This document shows, piece after piece, positions 33,710 to 45,614 of a stretch of DNA of 64,000 nucleotides (within the stretch, counting starts at the first letter, position 1; each line of letters starts with the position of its first letter). Source of the stretch: Monarcha castaneiventris obscurior. Taxonomy: Eukaryota; Chordata; Aves; Passeriformes; Monarchidae. The DNA lies in contig JAMPIT010000437.1 in NCBI GenBank assembly GCA_026261815.1, forward strand, positions 620,001-684,000. Reading direction: 5' to 3'. The notes under the pieces are model-generated. The model was not told the DNA's origin and ran no database searches. It saw nothing but the letters and a program-made list of their open reading frames with translations. Both the position numbers and the translations under genes were made by a program.

Positions 33710-34261
33710 ATGCGGGAGTACAAGGTGGTAGTGCTGGGCTCGGGCGGCGTGGGCAAGTCCGCCCTTACCGTGCAGTTCGTGACCGGCTCCTTCATCGAGA
33801 AGTATGACCCCACCATCGAGGACTTCTACCGCAAGGAGATCGAGGTGGACTCGTCCCCGTCCGTGCTGGAGATCCTGGACACGGCGGGCACCGAGCAGTT
33901 CGCCTCCATGCGGGACCTCTACATCAAGAACGGGCAGGGCTTCATCCTGGTGTACAGCCTGGTGAACCAGCAGAGCTTCCAGGACATCAAACCCATGCGG
34001 GACCAGATCATCCGCGTCAAGAGGTACGAGCGGGTGCCCATGATCCTGGTGGGCAACAAGGTGGACCTGGAGGGCGAGCGCGAGGTCTCCTTCGGGGAGG
34101 GCAAGGCGCTGGCCGAGGAGTGGAGCTGCCCCTTCATGGAGACCTCGGCCAAAAACAAAGCCTCGGTGGACGAGCTCTTCGCCGAGATCGTCAGGCAGAT
34201 GAACTACGCGGCGCAGCCCAACGGGGACGAGCCGTGCTGCGCCTCCTGCGCCATCCTCTGA
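33710..34261 (+). CDS. RAP2B: Ras-related protein Rap-2b, small GTPase
   Basis: A complete 183-residue Rap2-family GTPase lies in a single uninterrupted exon, as known for mammalian RAP2B. Rap2 proteins cycle between GDP and GTP at membranes and act on cytoskeleton, adhesion and kinases such as TNIK/MINK/MAP4K4. Visible motifs are the P-loop GSGGVGKS (10-17); the switch I effector segment YDPTIEDFY (32-40) with Rap2-type F39; DTAGT (57-61) with Thr61 where Ras has Gln; NKVD (116-119); and ETSAK (144-148). The C-terminus has Cys176-Cys177, known palmitoylation sites of Rap2, and a CAIL prenylation box at 180-183. A CaaX ending in Leu suggests geranylgeranylation and favours RAP2B over RAP2A or RAP2C, whose boxes end in Gln. 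The ATG at 33710 has G at -3 and gives the standard family N-terminus [10 protein letters not shown]. No other gene is adjacent. Confidence 0.98.
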   Translation: MREYKVVVLGSGGVGKSALTVQFVTGSFIEKYDPTIEDFYRKEIEVDSSPSVLEILDTAGTEQFASMRDLYIKNGQGFILVYSLVNQQSFQDIKPMRDQIIRVKRYERVPMILVGNKVDLEGEREVSFGEGKALAEEWSCPFMETSAKNKASVDELFAEIVRQMNYAAQPNGDEPCCASCAIL

Positions 34262-34429
34262 GGGCGGCGGCGGCCCCGCGCCCCGGCGGCCACGCTCGGG
34301 GAGAAAAAACATCGGGAACAAAAAATTCATCGTGTTGGAAATGTGGCTTTTCTCGGCATGTACGTTTCGTCCAGTCTTGGTCATGGCATATTTCCTGTCA
34401 GTGTCAGCGGCGGGCGCGGGAGCAGCCGA

Positions 34430-34615
34430 TCCCGCCGCCCGGGGAGCGGAGCCGCGCGGGGAACCCGGCCCGGGACAGCGGCGGGGAGCGGAGCCACGGC
34501 CCGGACAGCCCCGGGGAGCGGTGCCCAAGCCCCGGAGAGCCCCGGGGAGCCCGGCAGGGAGCGGTGCCCATATCCCGGACAGCCCCGGGGATCGGCGCCA
34601 TCCCGGGCTGCGGGC
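34430..34615 (+). repeat. Imperfect G-rich repeats in the proximal RAP2B 3' UTR
   Basis: Irregular repeats of CCCGGACAGCCCCGGGGA and GGGGAGCGGTGCCC occupy about 185 bp, with many CCCC and GGGG blocks. Both strands have G-quadruplex potential, and the self-complementary CCCCGGGG words could fold into hairpins in RNA. Confidence 0.7.
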
Positions 34616-36880
34616 CCCGTCCCGGCGCCGCTCCCCGCGGTCTCTATGCAAGCGGGCGGCGGTGCGGGGCCGTCCCGCCCGGAGAGTTGCACATGGAACT
34701 GGGACTGTGACCCGAACGGTGCTGCCAGGCACGGGGCGCCGGGCAGCGCTGCCGATATCCCTGGAATAATGCTCTATTTTGTTTACCTGCTGTATCGGAT
34801 GGGAGTTTGCAGGAGAGTGGTAGCGTGGTGGTTTTTCTCCTGGTTTTGTTTTATTTGTTTGGTTTTTTGTTTTTTTTTTTTAATCAGCTGTGAAAATGTT
34901 ACAAATCTGCACAATTTTTTAGGCGTGCGTGTGTGTGTGATTTCGTTGTGGTTTTGGTTTTTCCTTTGGCGGGGGGGCGGTGGTGCTTTTTGTGCCGAGG
35001 GGTTTTGGGTTTGGGTTGGCAATACCTGATTTTGATGACTAGCTCTCTCTCAAGTGCAAAGACTTCCCATGAGTGATGCAGGGCCAACAGCAGCCCTGTG
35101 TCTGTAGAGTGCCTTCAAAACTCAGCTGTTCCAGCCGGTGCCAACCTGTGAAAGCTCCACAGAATCCCATTATCTACTACTCCAAAAACTACTTAACAGT
35201 TTCCTTGCAGTAATCACACCGAGCAAGCCAGGACAAAAGGGCCTATTGTTAGTGGAATTTATTTCTCATTTCAATCTGAGCCTTTTAACTGTTATTTCCA
35301 TGTCTTGCAAGTTCGGGCTTCATTTACTTCAAATTTACAAGAATTTAGCCTTTTGGGATTTTGGGGAGGAGGGCTTTTTTTTGCTTTTTTCATTTTTTTG
35401 GTTCTATTTCCCTTTGATTTTGTCGTGGGATGTACCTCCAGCCAGCAAAGAAGGAAATCTTATCGTTGTGATGTACCAGGAAAATTCTAACAACTGTCAT
35501 TTTAATTGCAGACATGCATTGAAGAGATGTCTATTCATTTTAAGAATTTTAATACAAATGCTGTTTTTTAGAAGACAACTTTGTGCACTGTTATGTATCT
35601 CATGAAACACTGACTTTCATACAGGCTCTTAATCCTGATTTATATCTCAATAGCAGTGAAAGGTAGAAGGGTCGATTTAGCTAAGAGCAATGGTTAAAAA
35701 AAGGCAAAGCACAAGATTGCTGTTTTACTGAATATTTAGTAATTTTTGATGCAGGTTTTTGCTTGTGTTCAGGGCCTGGCCCAGTGTGATGCCAACTTGT
35801 GAGAAGAAGGCTGTGCTCAGAGGCAGCTTTAGGAAGGTAGTGGGGGCTTAGTGCAACAGGCCCTGTGAGATTAGGCCCTTTTTCCCTCCTGAAAGCAGAA
35901 TGGTTTGTCGGGCTGAAGTTCTAAAGGTCACTTATTTATGAAATTTAAGCTTTTAGTCTCATTGCATTATCACTTTAAAATTATAAACCAGACCTTTTTG
36001 TTTTCTGGTTTGCAGAGGGGATGGTGTGGGAGGAGACCTGTGTCTCCCATCTCTTGGAAGATCCAAGGAACTTGTTTACCTGTTTTCTTCCTCTCTTTGC
36101 CCCTTCTTTAAAGGTTTGCACAAAAAAACCCCTGCAACTCTTTTTCCTTCTCCCCTCTATCCCAGGAAGTCTTGAAATAATCTTACATCTCCAAAACAAA
36201 GGTCGAGCAATGATGTGTAAAAGGATTTTTAATCAGGCCAGTTGAAAAGTAACTGCCGTGCTTCCTCTGTGAATCTGGTAATTTCTCTGGTTTCAAGCAG
36301 GAAAACCTTGTGCTTCAGCACTGGAAGAACAGCGTGCAGTGTCAGTTTGATGCTACGTTTTGAAATCCCACTGATTTAAATGAAAATTGTCATTTGTGCT
36401 TTAGTCAGAATTGGATACTTGTTGTAGTAATGTCAAGGATCTACTGAAAATTTGTGAATGATTCCATACTGAAAGCATTTTTGTCCTCCTGAGCTCACGT
36501 GCATCCTTCCAGCAAGGGCCTGTTTGGTGCAGCCAGTGGGGCTGTGTCAGCCTCAGTGGCACAACCACGGTGAAAAACAGAGGGGGCTGGAGAAGGCAAC
36601 CCCAGTGCTGGTCCCTCGCTGCTGCCTGGGGTCTCCCTGTGATAGACACGTTCATTTACTCCCTGTTTTTACATGAAAATTGAAAACCTCATTGCAGCTC
36701 ATCTTCCAGAAATTCCTAAAAGTTCATTAGAAGCCAGAGGACTCCCATGCTAGGAGGAGAGGGGAATAACACTTACTGACAGAAGGGGGTCCTTTAACCC
36801 AAGTACTGCATTGAAAGCTAAGGAAGCTTGACTGCTGCCACATCTGCAGCTTACAAACTGCATGTCTGATGTTGAAAAGA

Positions 36881-36886
36881 AATAAA
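36881..36886 (+). terminator. RAP2B: Candidate poly(A) signal for RAP2B (proximal)
   Basis: AATAAA lies about 2.6 kb after the stop codon. The T-containing downstream region is only weakly GT-rich, so this is the weaker of two candidates. Confidence 0.3.
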
Positions 36887-37984
36887 TTTACGTCTCAGTT
36901 ACTGCCATGGTTCAATTTTGCCTTAAATTCAATGGGAATGTACAGTTTTTAGCGCCCAACAGGCCTGGCTCCAGATCAGTGCATTGACAGCAGCTTGATC
37001 TGGTTGATAAAAGCAGGTATTTATTGTGCCCTCCCAGGAGACAGCAGATCCCTCACGTTCCCCAGTGCCTCTGTTCCCCCCCTGCCTGAGCTGGGCTTGA
37101 GGAACAAGGCAAAAGTGGGTGTTTGTAGCACACCAAGTCCAGCTTTGCTCAGCCTGGCAGAGCAGCTGGGGGCAGCCAGCTGAGCTCCATGTTGTGCTGG
37201 GCCTTTCTGTGGTACACTCTAGTTTTGGCCAAAAAGGTGTATTTGTTAAACAGTGAAGCATTTAAGCAGCCATGGCACTGTCTGATCAGGGTTTTGAATG
37301 TATTTAGGCATTCAGTGTTCTCTGTGACTGGTGAGGACAGTACAAAGTGTAGAGCTCAGTAGTCTGATCTTCCAAATACTCTGAAGTGTTTTGGTGCTTG
37401 TTAAACATAGGCCTTGTCTATAAAAAGTCTGAAAAAAATCATCCTGCTTTAACTTGACTGAGTGATGAAAGCTATATTAGCTTCGACACTTGAGGGAAAT
37501 GTTGTATCAATATAAAGGTACTCTTTATTCCTTTTCCCTGTGGGAATATGTTACACCCGTGTCAATATAGAGGTGGTATATCACTCTTTTCACAGTGAGA
37601 ATTGCAAATATTTACTTGTTTTGGAAGAAAAATTACATTCCCGGCCAAAATACTTCCTGACATCGCAGAAGTTGTGTAAACAAGGCCTTGGTTTAAGGCT
37701 GGTCTTGTGACCACATATTTTGCTGTACATAATGATTGTATTTTTAAGAATCTGAGCTTGTTCTATTGCAAGAAAGCATGTGTGGCATCCCGGTGTCCGT
37801 GATTGTAACCGTGCCGTGTTCTCAGCCCCAGTCCCAATGCAAGTGTGCTTCTGCTCAACATGATGCTCAGGATTTGTTGATCTGATGGTGCTGGAGCTGA
37901 TGTGGAATTCTGTGGCTGTGGGATCCTGGCGGTTCTGCTTCTCTCAAAAGAATGTACGGCAAGTTGTTTGCAAAGGGCATTTTT

Positions 37985-37990
37985 AATAAA
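37985..37990 (+). terminator. RAP2B: Candidate poly(A) signal for RAP2B (distal)
   Basis: AATAAA lies about 3.7 kb after the stop codon. A GT-rich stretch (tgtgtgcaggtgttgtt) follows at about 38032-38049, where a downstream cleavage element would be expected. Confidence 0.4.
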
Positions 37991-38030
37991 GGGCAGCTGG
38001 CTCTTTATGACTTCCTCACTTGGGTACTCA

Positions 38031-40897
38031 TTGTGTGCAGGTGTTGTTCGGGGGCAGATTTCCTCGAGGAGTGACATAATGCAGAAAGTTGGATGTTCTT
38101 TCAGAATTTTGTGCTAAAAGGAGTGGCACACGTGCATGGAGTGCGTGGACAACTCCCACGAGGTAAATGGAAAATGGTTGGAGTGCTGCTGCCATCAGGA
38201 GCTCTGTCCCTGTCCAGGTTTGTACAGCAACCCAGACACTCTTCTGAGTGAACCCTCACTGTGCCCTTGGGCAGAACTGTTCGTGTTCTGGTGAGATCTG
38301 AGACTTGCTCTAGAAGAAAACGTGTGTGAGCTCAGTTCCAAGGGGAACTGGTTTTAAATACTGAAGTTCACAGCTTACAGCCTGTTCCTACTGTGTTTAC
38401 AGCCTCATGCAAAATGTGTGTGTCAAAGATTCTCCTTCCTGTCACATTGCTTCAGCAGCGTTTTAGAACCTCATTTTTGCAGGAATCCAGCATCTGCCCA
38501 AATTGGAGACCTTTGTGTTTGGGGCTGACAGTCTTTGGTAACCGTGTGTGCAGCAGATGAGCGGGATCTGAGAACAAACTTCTAGTGCAAAAGGCAAAAG
38601 ATACTCAAGTGAGTTGTAGTGATGAGAAATGGAGTGCAAGTGTGTTGCTGGGGCTGCATGTATTGGGATTTTGGGGTGTTTTTGTGTTTTGTGTAGAGTT
38701 TGTTGGTCTGTAATCAAAAATCTTGCTGTGTTTCCCAGGTAAGAGTCAGTGTGTGTGTGTGTGTGATATCTGACTTCACTGGGGTCGGAATCAGAGTTCC
38801 TCCAGTTCCTCAGTTCTGGAGCATTCCTTATGGAACAGTCCTTATGGTGCTGAAGGAACCCCCGAGAAAACCTGGTCAATGATGATGAGTGGAGTTGTTC
38901 CTGCAGAAAGCTCCAGAACAGCCACCACATTTTCTCTGTGGCTGTTTTAAATTTCCGAAGGGTACAACTGCTCCAACAAACACTGGGGCTGCTTTGCTGC
39001 TGTCCATGCCAGAGGTGATGTATTGTGCATAAAGCAAGTACTCAAAACAAATGCTTAATCTGCACTATCCAACAAGTCCCAGATCCTACATAAACCACTG
39101 TAAAATTAGAAGTCAGTTAACCAGAACTTGCAAGTCATTCAAGTAAGCCTTAAAATATTGAAAGCAGCTGTTCTGTATTGACTCTTTTTAGTTTTGGCAG
39201 TCTTTGGTCTTTTGGAGGTTTGGGTGAAGAGCAGACTGATCAAGAAGCCATAACTTTGTTTTGTAGTTCTTGACAGAGAGAGAGTTTTAGGAAGATAGTG
39301 GCTGACATGTAACTTCAGCTTCGATGATATAAACCCCATTTATTTCTACAAAGTTCTTAGTTAATAGATTTGATATTCAGGTACAGACAGATCCTAGATG
39401 CTTCTCCTCTGCTTGACAGACTGATAATGATTGTACAAGAAATGCTGCAGCAACGAAGCTGGACATAATGATCAAAAAATTGCTAAAGTTTTTGCCTTTT
39501 GATACAGTGGTGTTAATTTGTTACACTAGGGTCAATGGGGATGTTTTCGGTTGCTTTTGAGGATGGTTGTAAATGGACTTCTGGGGGAAAACTAATCTGA
39601 AATTGAAGTTGGCTGTTTTTTCCTCTGGATCAGGTATTGCAAAAGGTACAGGTCAGTATTTACAGCAGATGTCCCTTCCCAGTTTCTCATTTGTGGGTAC
39701 ATTCATCTAATTCTTTGTTTCTGTAGTGTTCCTACAGTTACCCAGTTTCAGCAATCCAGGGGATGTGTCCTATCCGCTCCTGTCCAGAGGGGCAGCTTGA
39801 AAGAGAAATCTCTGCAGATACTCCAAAAAACACTTTGTGGAGAAGCATAAAATAGATACATTTTAGAGATCAAATCTGCACATTTCTGTGGTCCTTAAAA
39901 ACACAAAATGTGTCTTGTGTTTAACTTCCTCTGCTGGGTTGTGGTGTCTTCCCCAGGTCTGCTGCCTTGGGCTGCTGGGGTGAGCTGGGGCTGAACGTGT
40001 GTTCAGGGGTTTTCTGTGTCGGTAACAGAAGTGACTTTGGGGTGTTGGATGGACACATCCAGGACATTGGGTGTGTGAAACTCTGCACCTCCCCTGCATT
40101 GCTAGGAAAGAGACAGAAGTGATGCAGGAGTAGCAACGTAGCACTGATGAAATCCTGGCTGGGCAGGGTGGGGATCTGCCATGGAGGACTGTGGGGTGGT
40201 TTGTGGGGTGGGGCTGCAGGCAGGACACACAACACCAGGTTCCCCAAATGCCAGACACGACGCTGTGGCTGGGCAGGGAGCAGGATGTCTTGCTGGGGGA
40301 GCTGGGGAGAAGATGGGCTCCATTCTTCTGTTTTGGGTGTAAAACATTCTTGTGTGTGTGTGTGTGTGTGTGTGTTATGGATTTACAGTTTTTTCCCCTC
40401 CTTACATTGCTAAGCAGATTCAAAAGTGCAGGAAACATTTGTACAATGTGTGTTCTCCACCAGGGATGAGTCTGATGTTTAGACTGAACTTCCTTACACC
40501 ACTAATCACCAAAATCTCTTTCAAGCTGTGTGGAACTTTATGATGATGATTGTAGCAATGTGACTCAGGGGAGTTAGGAGCTGTGTGTGCTGAAGGATGA
40601 GATGAGTGATAATTTTATCCCTTGAATGAACTACAGCACTATCACGTACCTCCATTTCATATGGGGAGTTTGCTGCCAAGTTTACTCATGATTACCAAAG
40701 TTAAGATGAAAGCATGCTAACAAAGTGCTTGAGTAATTGAGTTTCTAGTGTTTGCAATCTTGATTTCCCTTCTTTTTGGGATACTCTGCTGCACCCCAGA
40801 TTGGCTGTCTATTTTCTGCTGGGTTTCTTGTTTCAAATTTTATGTTTGCTTTAGTGTGCGTTTTACATTCCCTTTGGTTGTTGGATCTTTCTTTTGA
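38031..40897. other. Intergenic DNA with GT microsatellites
   Basis: Mixed to AT-rich. A GT run lies at about 38749-38765, directly after a donor-like CAG|GTAAGAGT with GT at 38739-38740. A (GT)12-13 run lies at 40350-40375. No gene is supported. Confidence 0.45.
40350..40375. repeat. (GT)n microsatellite
   Basis: An uninterrupted GT dinucleotide run of about 26 bp. Confidence 0.95.
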
Positions 40898-40921
40898 TTT
40901 TTCCTTTAATTAAAGGAAAAA
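40898..40921. repeat. Perfect 24-bp palindrome
   Basis: TTTTTCCTTTAA is followed immediately by its exact reverse complement, with no spacer; the centre is between 40909 and 40910. The core is TTTAATTAAA. It could be a dimeric homeodomain site or simply a chance AT-rich palindrome. Confidence 0.85.
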
Positions 40922-43469
40922 ATAGAGAGGAGATTCACATCTGAGTTGCTGTATAGCACAACCTGCCCAGATTCCAGAAATACATGCCATGTCTCCACAT
41001 ATTTTTGCAATAATGTTTAGGGAGAACACTGTATGTTTAAGGTATTTCCAAGGCCTGGACTCTCAGCAGAGAAACAGCTCGGAAAATATTATTTCCAAAA
41101 GAACTGGGTCAGCCTGGAGTGAATTAGAGTTCACAGATACTGAGGCATTTATTCCCCTACAGTATTACTGTACTTCAGCCTCTGCAGTGACAGTTACGGA
41201 TTGCTGAGCATAAATATTTATGCATACGTACAAAGTTGTATCTGGTATCCACAATTTGGGAAACATCCACATTTTTCTACTTCTAGCACAGAAAATTAGG
41301 AACTGTGTGCCTGCACTCGCTGAGTATCAGACCTAGCATAGAAATTTAGGTGTGTGTTTATTTAGCCAATTATAAGCACCTAAAAAGAGCTTTCTGGATT
41401 CTCTTTAAGCACTTTTGACCTGGCACAGATTAGCTCTCAGCATTGCTAAACCAGAAGGTGCCCATGGTGATTAAAAGTGTGGGGCCTTGACCTGCCCGAC
41501 CTGTCTGGTTTGTGGGCAGCTCTGTCTGCAAGGGAAACCAGGCTTGTGTCACCTCTGTGTCCTTGTGGCAGGGACACGGAGCCAGACCTGTCTGATGAAC
41601 TGCTGAGAGCCCAGGGATGGACATTCCTGGGCTCCTTATGGGCTTTGGGAGACGGGGGTTGCTCAATGTGCACCTGGTGGCGGCTGTTCCAGGCACCCAG
41701 TCATCGCTGGGGTTTGAGCTCTCAGTAGTTAACAGCGATTAACTGGTGAGGAACTGGAGTTCATTCGGGAAACATGTTTGTGCATACTCAGATGGAGACA
41801 TAAACTGTGTTATTCCAGGATGTAAACACACCTAAACAAATGTGTTAGGTGTCACCAGTGCCTACAATAGAATTGTTAATATAGATTCATCACTGAAGTT
41901 CTGCTTGTGCACTGACTTAACACTGTTTGAATTTGAACTTGACATATTCTCTGATTCTGTGGATGTGTCCCTAATTCTCCGTTCTTTTGTAACCCCATTG
42001 AAACCCCCCAGAGCCTTATTTAAGCAAATTTAACCACAGCCTGATTTTAAATATTTCCCATACACCTAGAAGTGTGATTTTTTTTTTTTTTTGGAAGTTG
42101 TAATTTCATTGTAAAAGAAAGCCTTCCTTCATCTGTGCATTTAGCTGAATTCTCAGAGGTCTGCAGTGTAAACTTTTAATTTTTTTCCCCTTTCTATGCG
42201 TGTTTTTTACCTTGAGGTGACACTGGGTTTATGTAAACTCTGAATCTATCCTGAAATGCCAACATGTGTATTATAATTTTTTTTTTAATATGGTTGTTTC
42301 AAAAGACAGAGCTCCTGTGGAACACTTGCAGTAGTGGCCAGCCAGGAAGAGAAGGGTTTAAAGTTGTGCCCTGTGAGGGCTGCAGAAAGCCCGGTGAGGC
42401 CAGCAGGATGAGCAGCTGGAGCAGCCCTGAGGGACACCCGCACCACCTCGGAGAGGGATGGAGGCTGCATCCCAAACACTCTCCCTGCAGCTGCTCGGTG
42501 CTGAATCAAAGAGCAGAAGTTAGACAGAGCCGTCACTTTATTTTTTTGATTTTTCAGTGGCTGCCAAGAGCTACATAAGCCCCTGAACTATGTCAGAACT
42601 GGAGGGAGAACAAAGGTGCCCTGAGTTTGCCTTTCCCTCCTGCCCTGCTGCCTCCTCTGCACTCAGGAGCTTTGTGAGCCTCAGAGTCCGCGGGTCACTG
42701 CAGGGGTGTGTGGTCACATAGATGGAAACATACATGCCCCAAAATTTAAAAAAAATCCACAATTTTCAGCTCTATGCTTCAGGAAGCAAGACTGCTGCGT
42801 TGCCTTGGTGTAAGTACTGGACTGTAGGAACTTTGCAGAAGGAAGGATGAGTTCCTTTTTGGGTGGCCCCACTCTCCGCTCTGAAGAGAACTGGATATGC
42901 TCTCTGGGATCTAGAAAACGTATGATGTGAGTAGGCTCGAGATTGAATTAATTAGAAACTCTTACAATTTTTAGTCACTTGAAACAGGGTCAATTTCAAA
43001 TCAATCTCTTTGCAAGATGAAACACACTGACTTCAAAACGGGCTTTTGTGGTGCTACATCACAGCACTTATCACATTAACAAAGGGCTGAGCCAGCAGGT
43101 AACGAGGTATGTACTCAGCTGGGGCTGAGCTTTCTTCCAAGGGCAGGTATTATTTTTAAGTCTAATAACTACTCTTACGGAAAAAGCAAATATTTCTTTT
43201 AAACCCTCAGGAAAGGTTCAATCTGAAAAACAGTGATTGCAGGACTCAGGGAGGATTATGGTAATTTATTTCAATTAATTCAATGCAAAACAGATTATAT
43301 ATCACTGTGCTTCACCATCTTGTGGAAAATCTAGCATTCAAAATGTAGCATAATCAGATTTTGATTTATGCAAACTCTCTCTGGAAGACACTAGGCCAGT
43401 CTCTTGTTTTGCAGCGATGGGAAGTTCGTGTTTCCCTGAGGATGGGTTCCTGGCAAGGCTGGGATGAGC
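40922..43469. other. Intergenic DNA, no gene seen
   Basis: AT-rich and complex, with T runs at about 42079-42092 and 42279-42287. A CTCF-like word GCACCTGGTGGCGGC (13 of 15) lies at 41670-41684. Short open frames have no recognisable product. Confidence 0.4.
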
Positions 43470-43830
43470 TCTGGCTGCTGGGCTGGGGCTCTGGGAGGGC
43501 AGAACTGCTCCGTACGGAACAGGGCAGCTCGGCCAGCAGGCACAGGGGTGCCCCTCGGAACCTGCAGCCTGGTGATCAGAGCCAGCTGAGGATCATCGCG
43601 GGGCTCTGGGCTCGGCAGTCGGTGTTGGGCACGGAGAGCTCGGGGCAGAGATCAGCTCAGCTGTTGGCAGCAGAGGCTCGGGAGGCTCGGGGCTCAGAGC
43701 TGCGGCCCCAGCTGCTCCCAGCGCCCGCGGCCGCTCGCCCTGTGCGGGCCTCGCTCTGCTCCTTCCTCCGCTCCCTGCTCCGCGCTTGTGCCCCCTCCCT
43801 GCAGCTGGACAAGGGAAGCGTCTGAACATC
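43470..43830. promoter_or_regulatory. GC-rich / CpG-containing island
   Basis: GC-rich sequence with clustered CpG at 43600-43790 (for example GCGCCCGCGGCCGC, which includes a NotI-type GCGGCCGC). No TATA or CCAAT box and no known protein. A + strand frame at 43361-43825 encodes Ser/Arg/Leu-rich sequence without a domain. It may be a promoter or just a GC-rich patch. Confidence 0.35.
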
Positions 43831-44839
43831 TCGGGACACTTCTCTGTTCTCAGCTTCCTCAGCTCTCCCCCTTCTCACACACGCACAGTTCTGCTTCCTC
43901 CAATTCTACCCCAGCAGAAAAAAATACAATGGTTGTGGTTGCGTTAGGGGGTGCTGGGAAGGAAGCCCACGGTACCACTGAACTTGGGCAGGGTAAATCT
44001 CTGGCTGCAGCCCCCTGAGTTCCCCTGTGACGGGCACCCCACTGGGACAGGGCTGCAGAAGTGTCCCAAGAGCCAGGGCACAGCCTGCCCTGGCACAGTG
44101 CAGGATGCAGGGAGCACCGGGGCTGAGTGCCTGGCTCCAGGTTTACAAAAGGGGTATCAACAATGAACATTTCCAGTCACTGCCGTTTCAGTCCCTGCTG
44201 GTTTCACGGGGTGTAGAACAGGTGCTGTGTGACAGCAGCTCTGCCTGATCTGAAATATAACCCAGTGGGTGAATCGCAGTGCCCCTGCCTGGCTGTGGCC
44301 CTCAGGCTTTGTGCTATAGTGAGGGAACTTACAAACGCTAATTTTAAGCAATAAATGCTGATTAATCTTTGGAGTTTAAGCTATTAAAAGGGTTTGTTCT
44401 GATGAGAAGCAGTCACCACGCTGCTGACTTCCCTTTGGCTCTTAAAAGGTTTATGGTTATTGAATTATTTGTGACATAATGCTAAATACCTTTATATTTT
44501 TATTGTTTATGGGCTACTAATTTCTACTCTTTGTTGATCCTGTTGAATACATGCCTCTTCTGTGTGTTTTTAGGCATGTCTGAGTGAGCAGGGCTGGTGC
44601 TATGACCCTTGCTCGGGTTTCCTTCTGCGCTCCCAGGTTTCCCAGAGGCGATTTCCTGTGCTTGGCTGTTCGCAGCACCTTCTGGTGCTACAGTTCTGTA
44701 ACATCAGGCTCCCACGTGTGTTCCTGCAGCAGTGCTGGCTGCAAAACTGCTATAAAATGTTGGTGTCAGGAGATGCTGGTCCTTTGTGTGAAGCTTGCTG
44801 GGTGGGCAGCAAATCCAAGCTGCGGCAGCTGCCGAGGCG
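43831..44839. other. Intergenic DNA, no gene seen
   Basis: Mixed composition, with an AT-rich part at 44340-44570. No repeat or coding frame was recognised. Confidence 0.4.
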
Positions 44840-45312
44840 GGCGGCGGCTCCCGGAGCCCGTCCCGCTGTGCCCCTGCCCGCTTCCATAGCACGGAGGGAT
44901 GCTGCACAGGGCACACAGCCCCCGGAGCCCGTCCCGCTGTGCCCCTGCCCGCTTCCATAGCACGGAGGGATGCTGCACAGGGCACACAGCCCCCGGAGCC
45001 CGTCCCGCTGTGCCCCTGCCCGCTTCCATAGCACGGAGGGATGCTGCACAGGGCACACAGCCCCCGGAGCTCCCGGAGCTCCCGGAGCCCGTCCCGCTGT
45101 GCCCCTGCCCGCTTCCATAGCACGAAGGGATGCTGCACAGGGCACACAGCCCCCGGAGCCCGTCCCGCTGTGCCCCTGCCCGCTTCCATAGCACGGAGGG
45201 ATGCTGCACAGGGCACACAGCCCCCGGAGCTCCCGGAGCTCCCGGAGCCCGTCCCGCTGTGCCCCTGCCCGCTTCCATAGCACGAAGGGATGCTGCACAG
45301 GGCACGCAGCTC
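44840..45312. repeat. 71/89-bp minisatellite
   Basis: The word ATGCTGCACAGGGCAC recurs at 44899, 44970, 45041, 45130, 45201 and 45290, giving spacings 71, 71, 89, 71 and 89. The 89-bp units have an added 18 bp built from CTCCCGGAG repeats. The copies after those additions, and only those, read CACGAAGGG instead of CACGGAGGG. The last 71+89 pair is therefore a duplicated 160-bp block. Because 71 is not a multiple of three, all three - strand frames read through the array. Confidence 0.97.
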
Positions 45313-45572
45313 CCGGGGCCGTGCTGGGCCATCGCGGTGCCCCGAGGGCGCTGGGAGAGCCGGGCCAGGCCGGGGTTGGTGCTCAGGGCCGGCCCCAGCG
45401 GCTGCCCCGGCAGAGCCTCCGAGGGGCTCTCGGAGCAGCTGCTTTCGGGGTTTGCAGCTGCTGCATTCGGCCTCGGGAGCCGCAGGAATTGACTTCGGAA
45501 TAAAAAATCGTTGTGTGTATTCTGGCCTTTTTCTCAGCCATGCTAGTTCCCTAATATGTTTGGGAGTTGGCA

Positions 45573-45614
45573 TTTATGTTTCTCCGTTTATGTTTCTCCG
45601 TTTATGTTTCACCA
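45573..45614. repeat. 14-bp tandem repeat, three copies
   Basis: TTTATGTTTCTCCG is present twice exactly (45573-45586 and 45587-45600) and once with an altered end (45601-45614). Confidence 0.9.

Larger units (their letters stand above)
32400..34750. promoter_or_regulatory. RAP2B: CpG island spanning RAP2B
   Basis: CpG density rises sharply at about 32440 and falls after 34750. The island covers upstream repeats, the promoter, the 5' UTR, the whole CDS and the first ~490 bp of the 3' UTR. Such an island over an intronless gene is typical of broadly expressed genes. Confidence 0.85.
34262..38030 (+). other. RAP2B: Probable RAP2B 3' UTR, outer limit uncertain
   Basis: No new coding frame of merit follows the stop. 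The first ~490 bp are GC-rich, then the sequence becomes T-rich (34830-35000, 35370-35400), as expected of a long 3' UTR. Candidate poly(A) signals AATAAA occur at 36881 and 37985. The second is followed some 40 bp later by a GT-rich element (attgtgtgcaggtgttgtt). RAP2B mRNAs are known to have long 3' UTRs. The end point used here is an inference. Confidence 0.45.

Noticed and set aside
32372..34732. A 786-codon open frame on the - strand, antisense through RAP2B
   Set aside because: It is the mirror of a GC-rich coding sequence plus a GC-rich minisatellite, where stops are rare. Its product is Pro/Gly/Arg-rich repeat outside the RAP2B mirror and has no domain. The same minisatellite leaves other - strand frames open too (32173-33360, 32406-33266).
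44704..45573. Three overlapping - strand frames of 182-289 codons with Cys-containing repeats
   Set aside because: All three phases are open because the 71-bp unit rotates through the frames. The product is the repeat itself.
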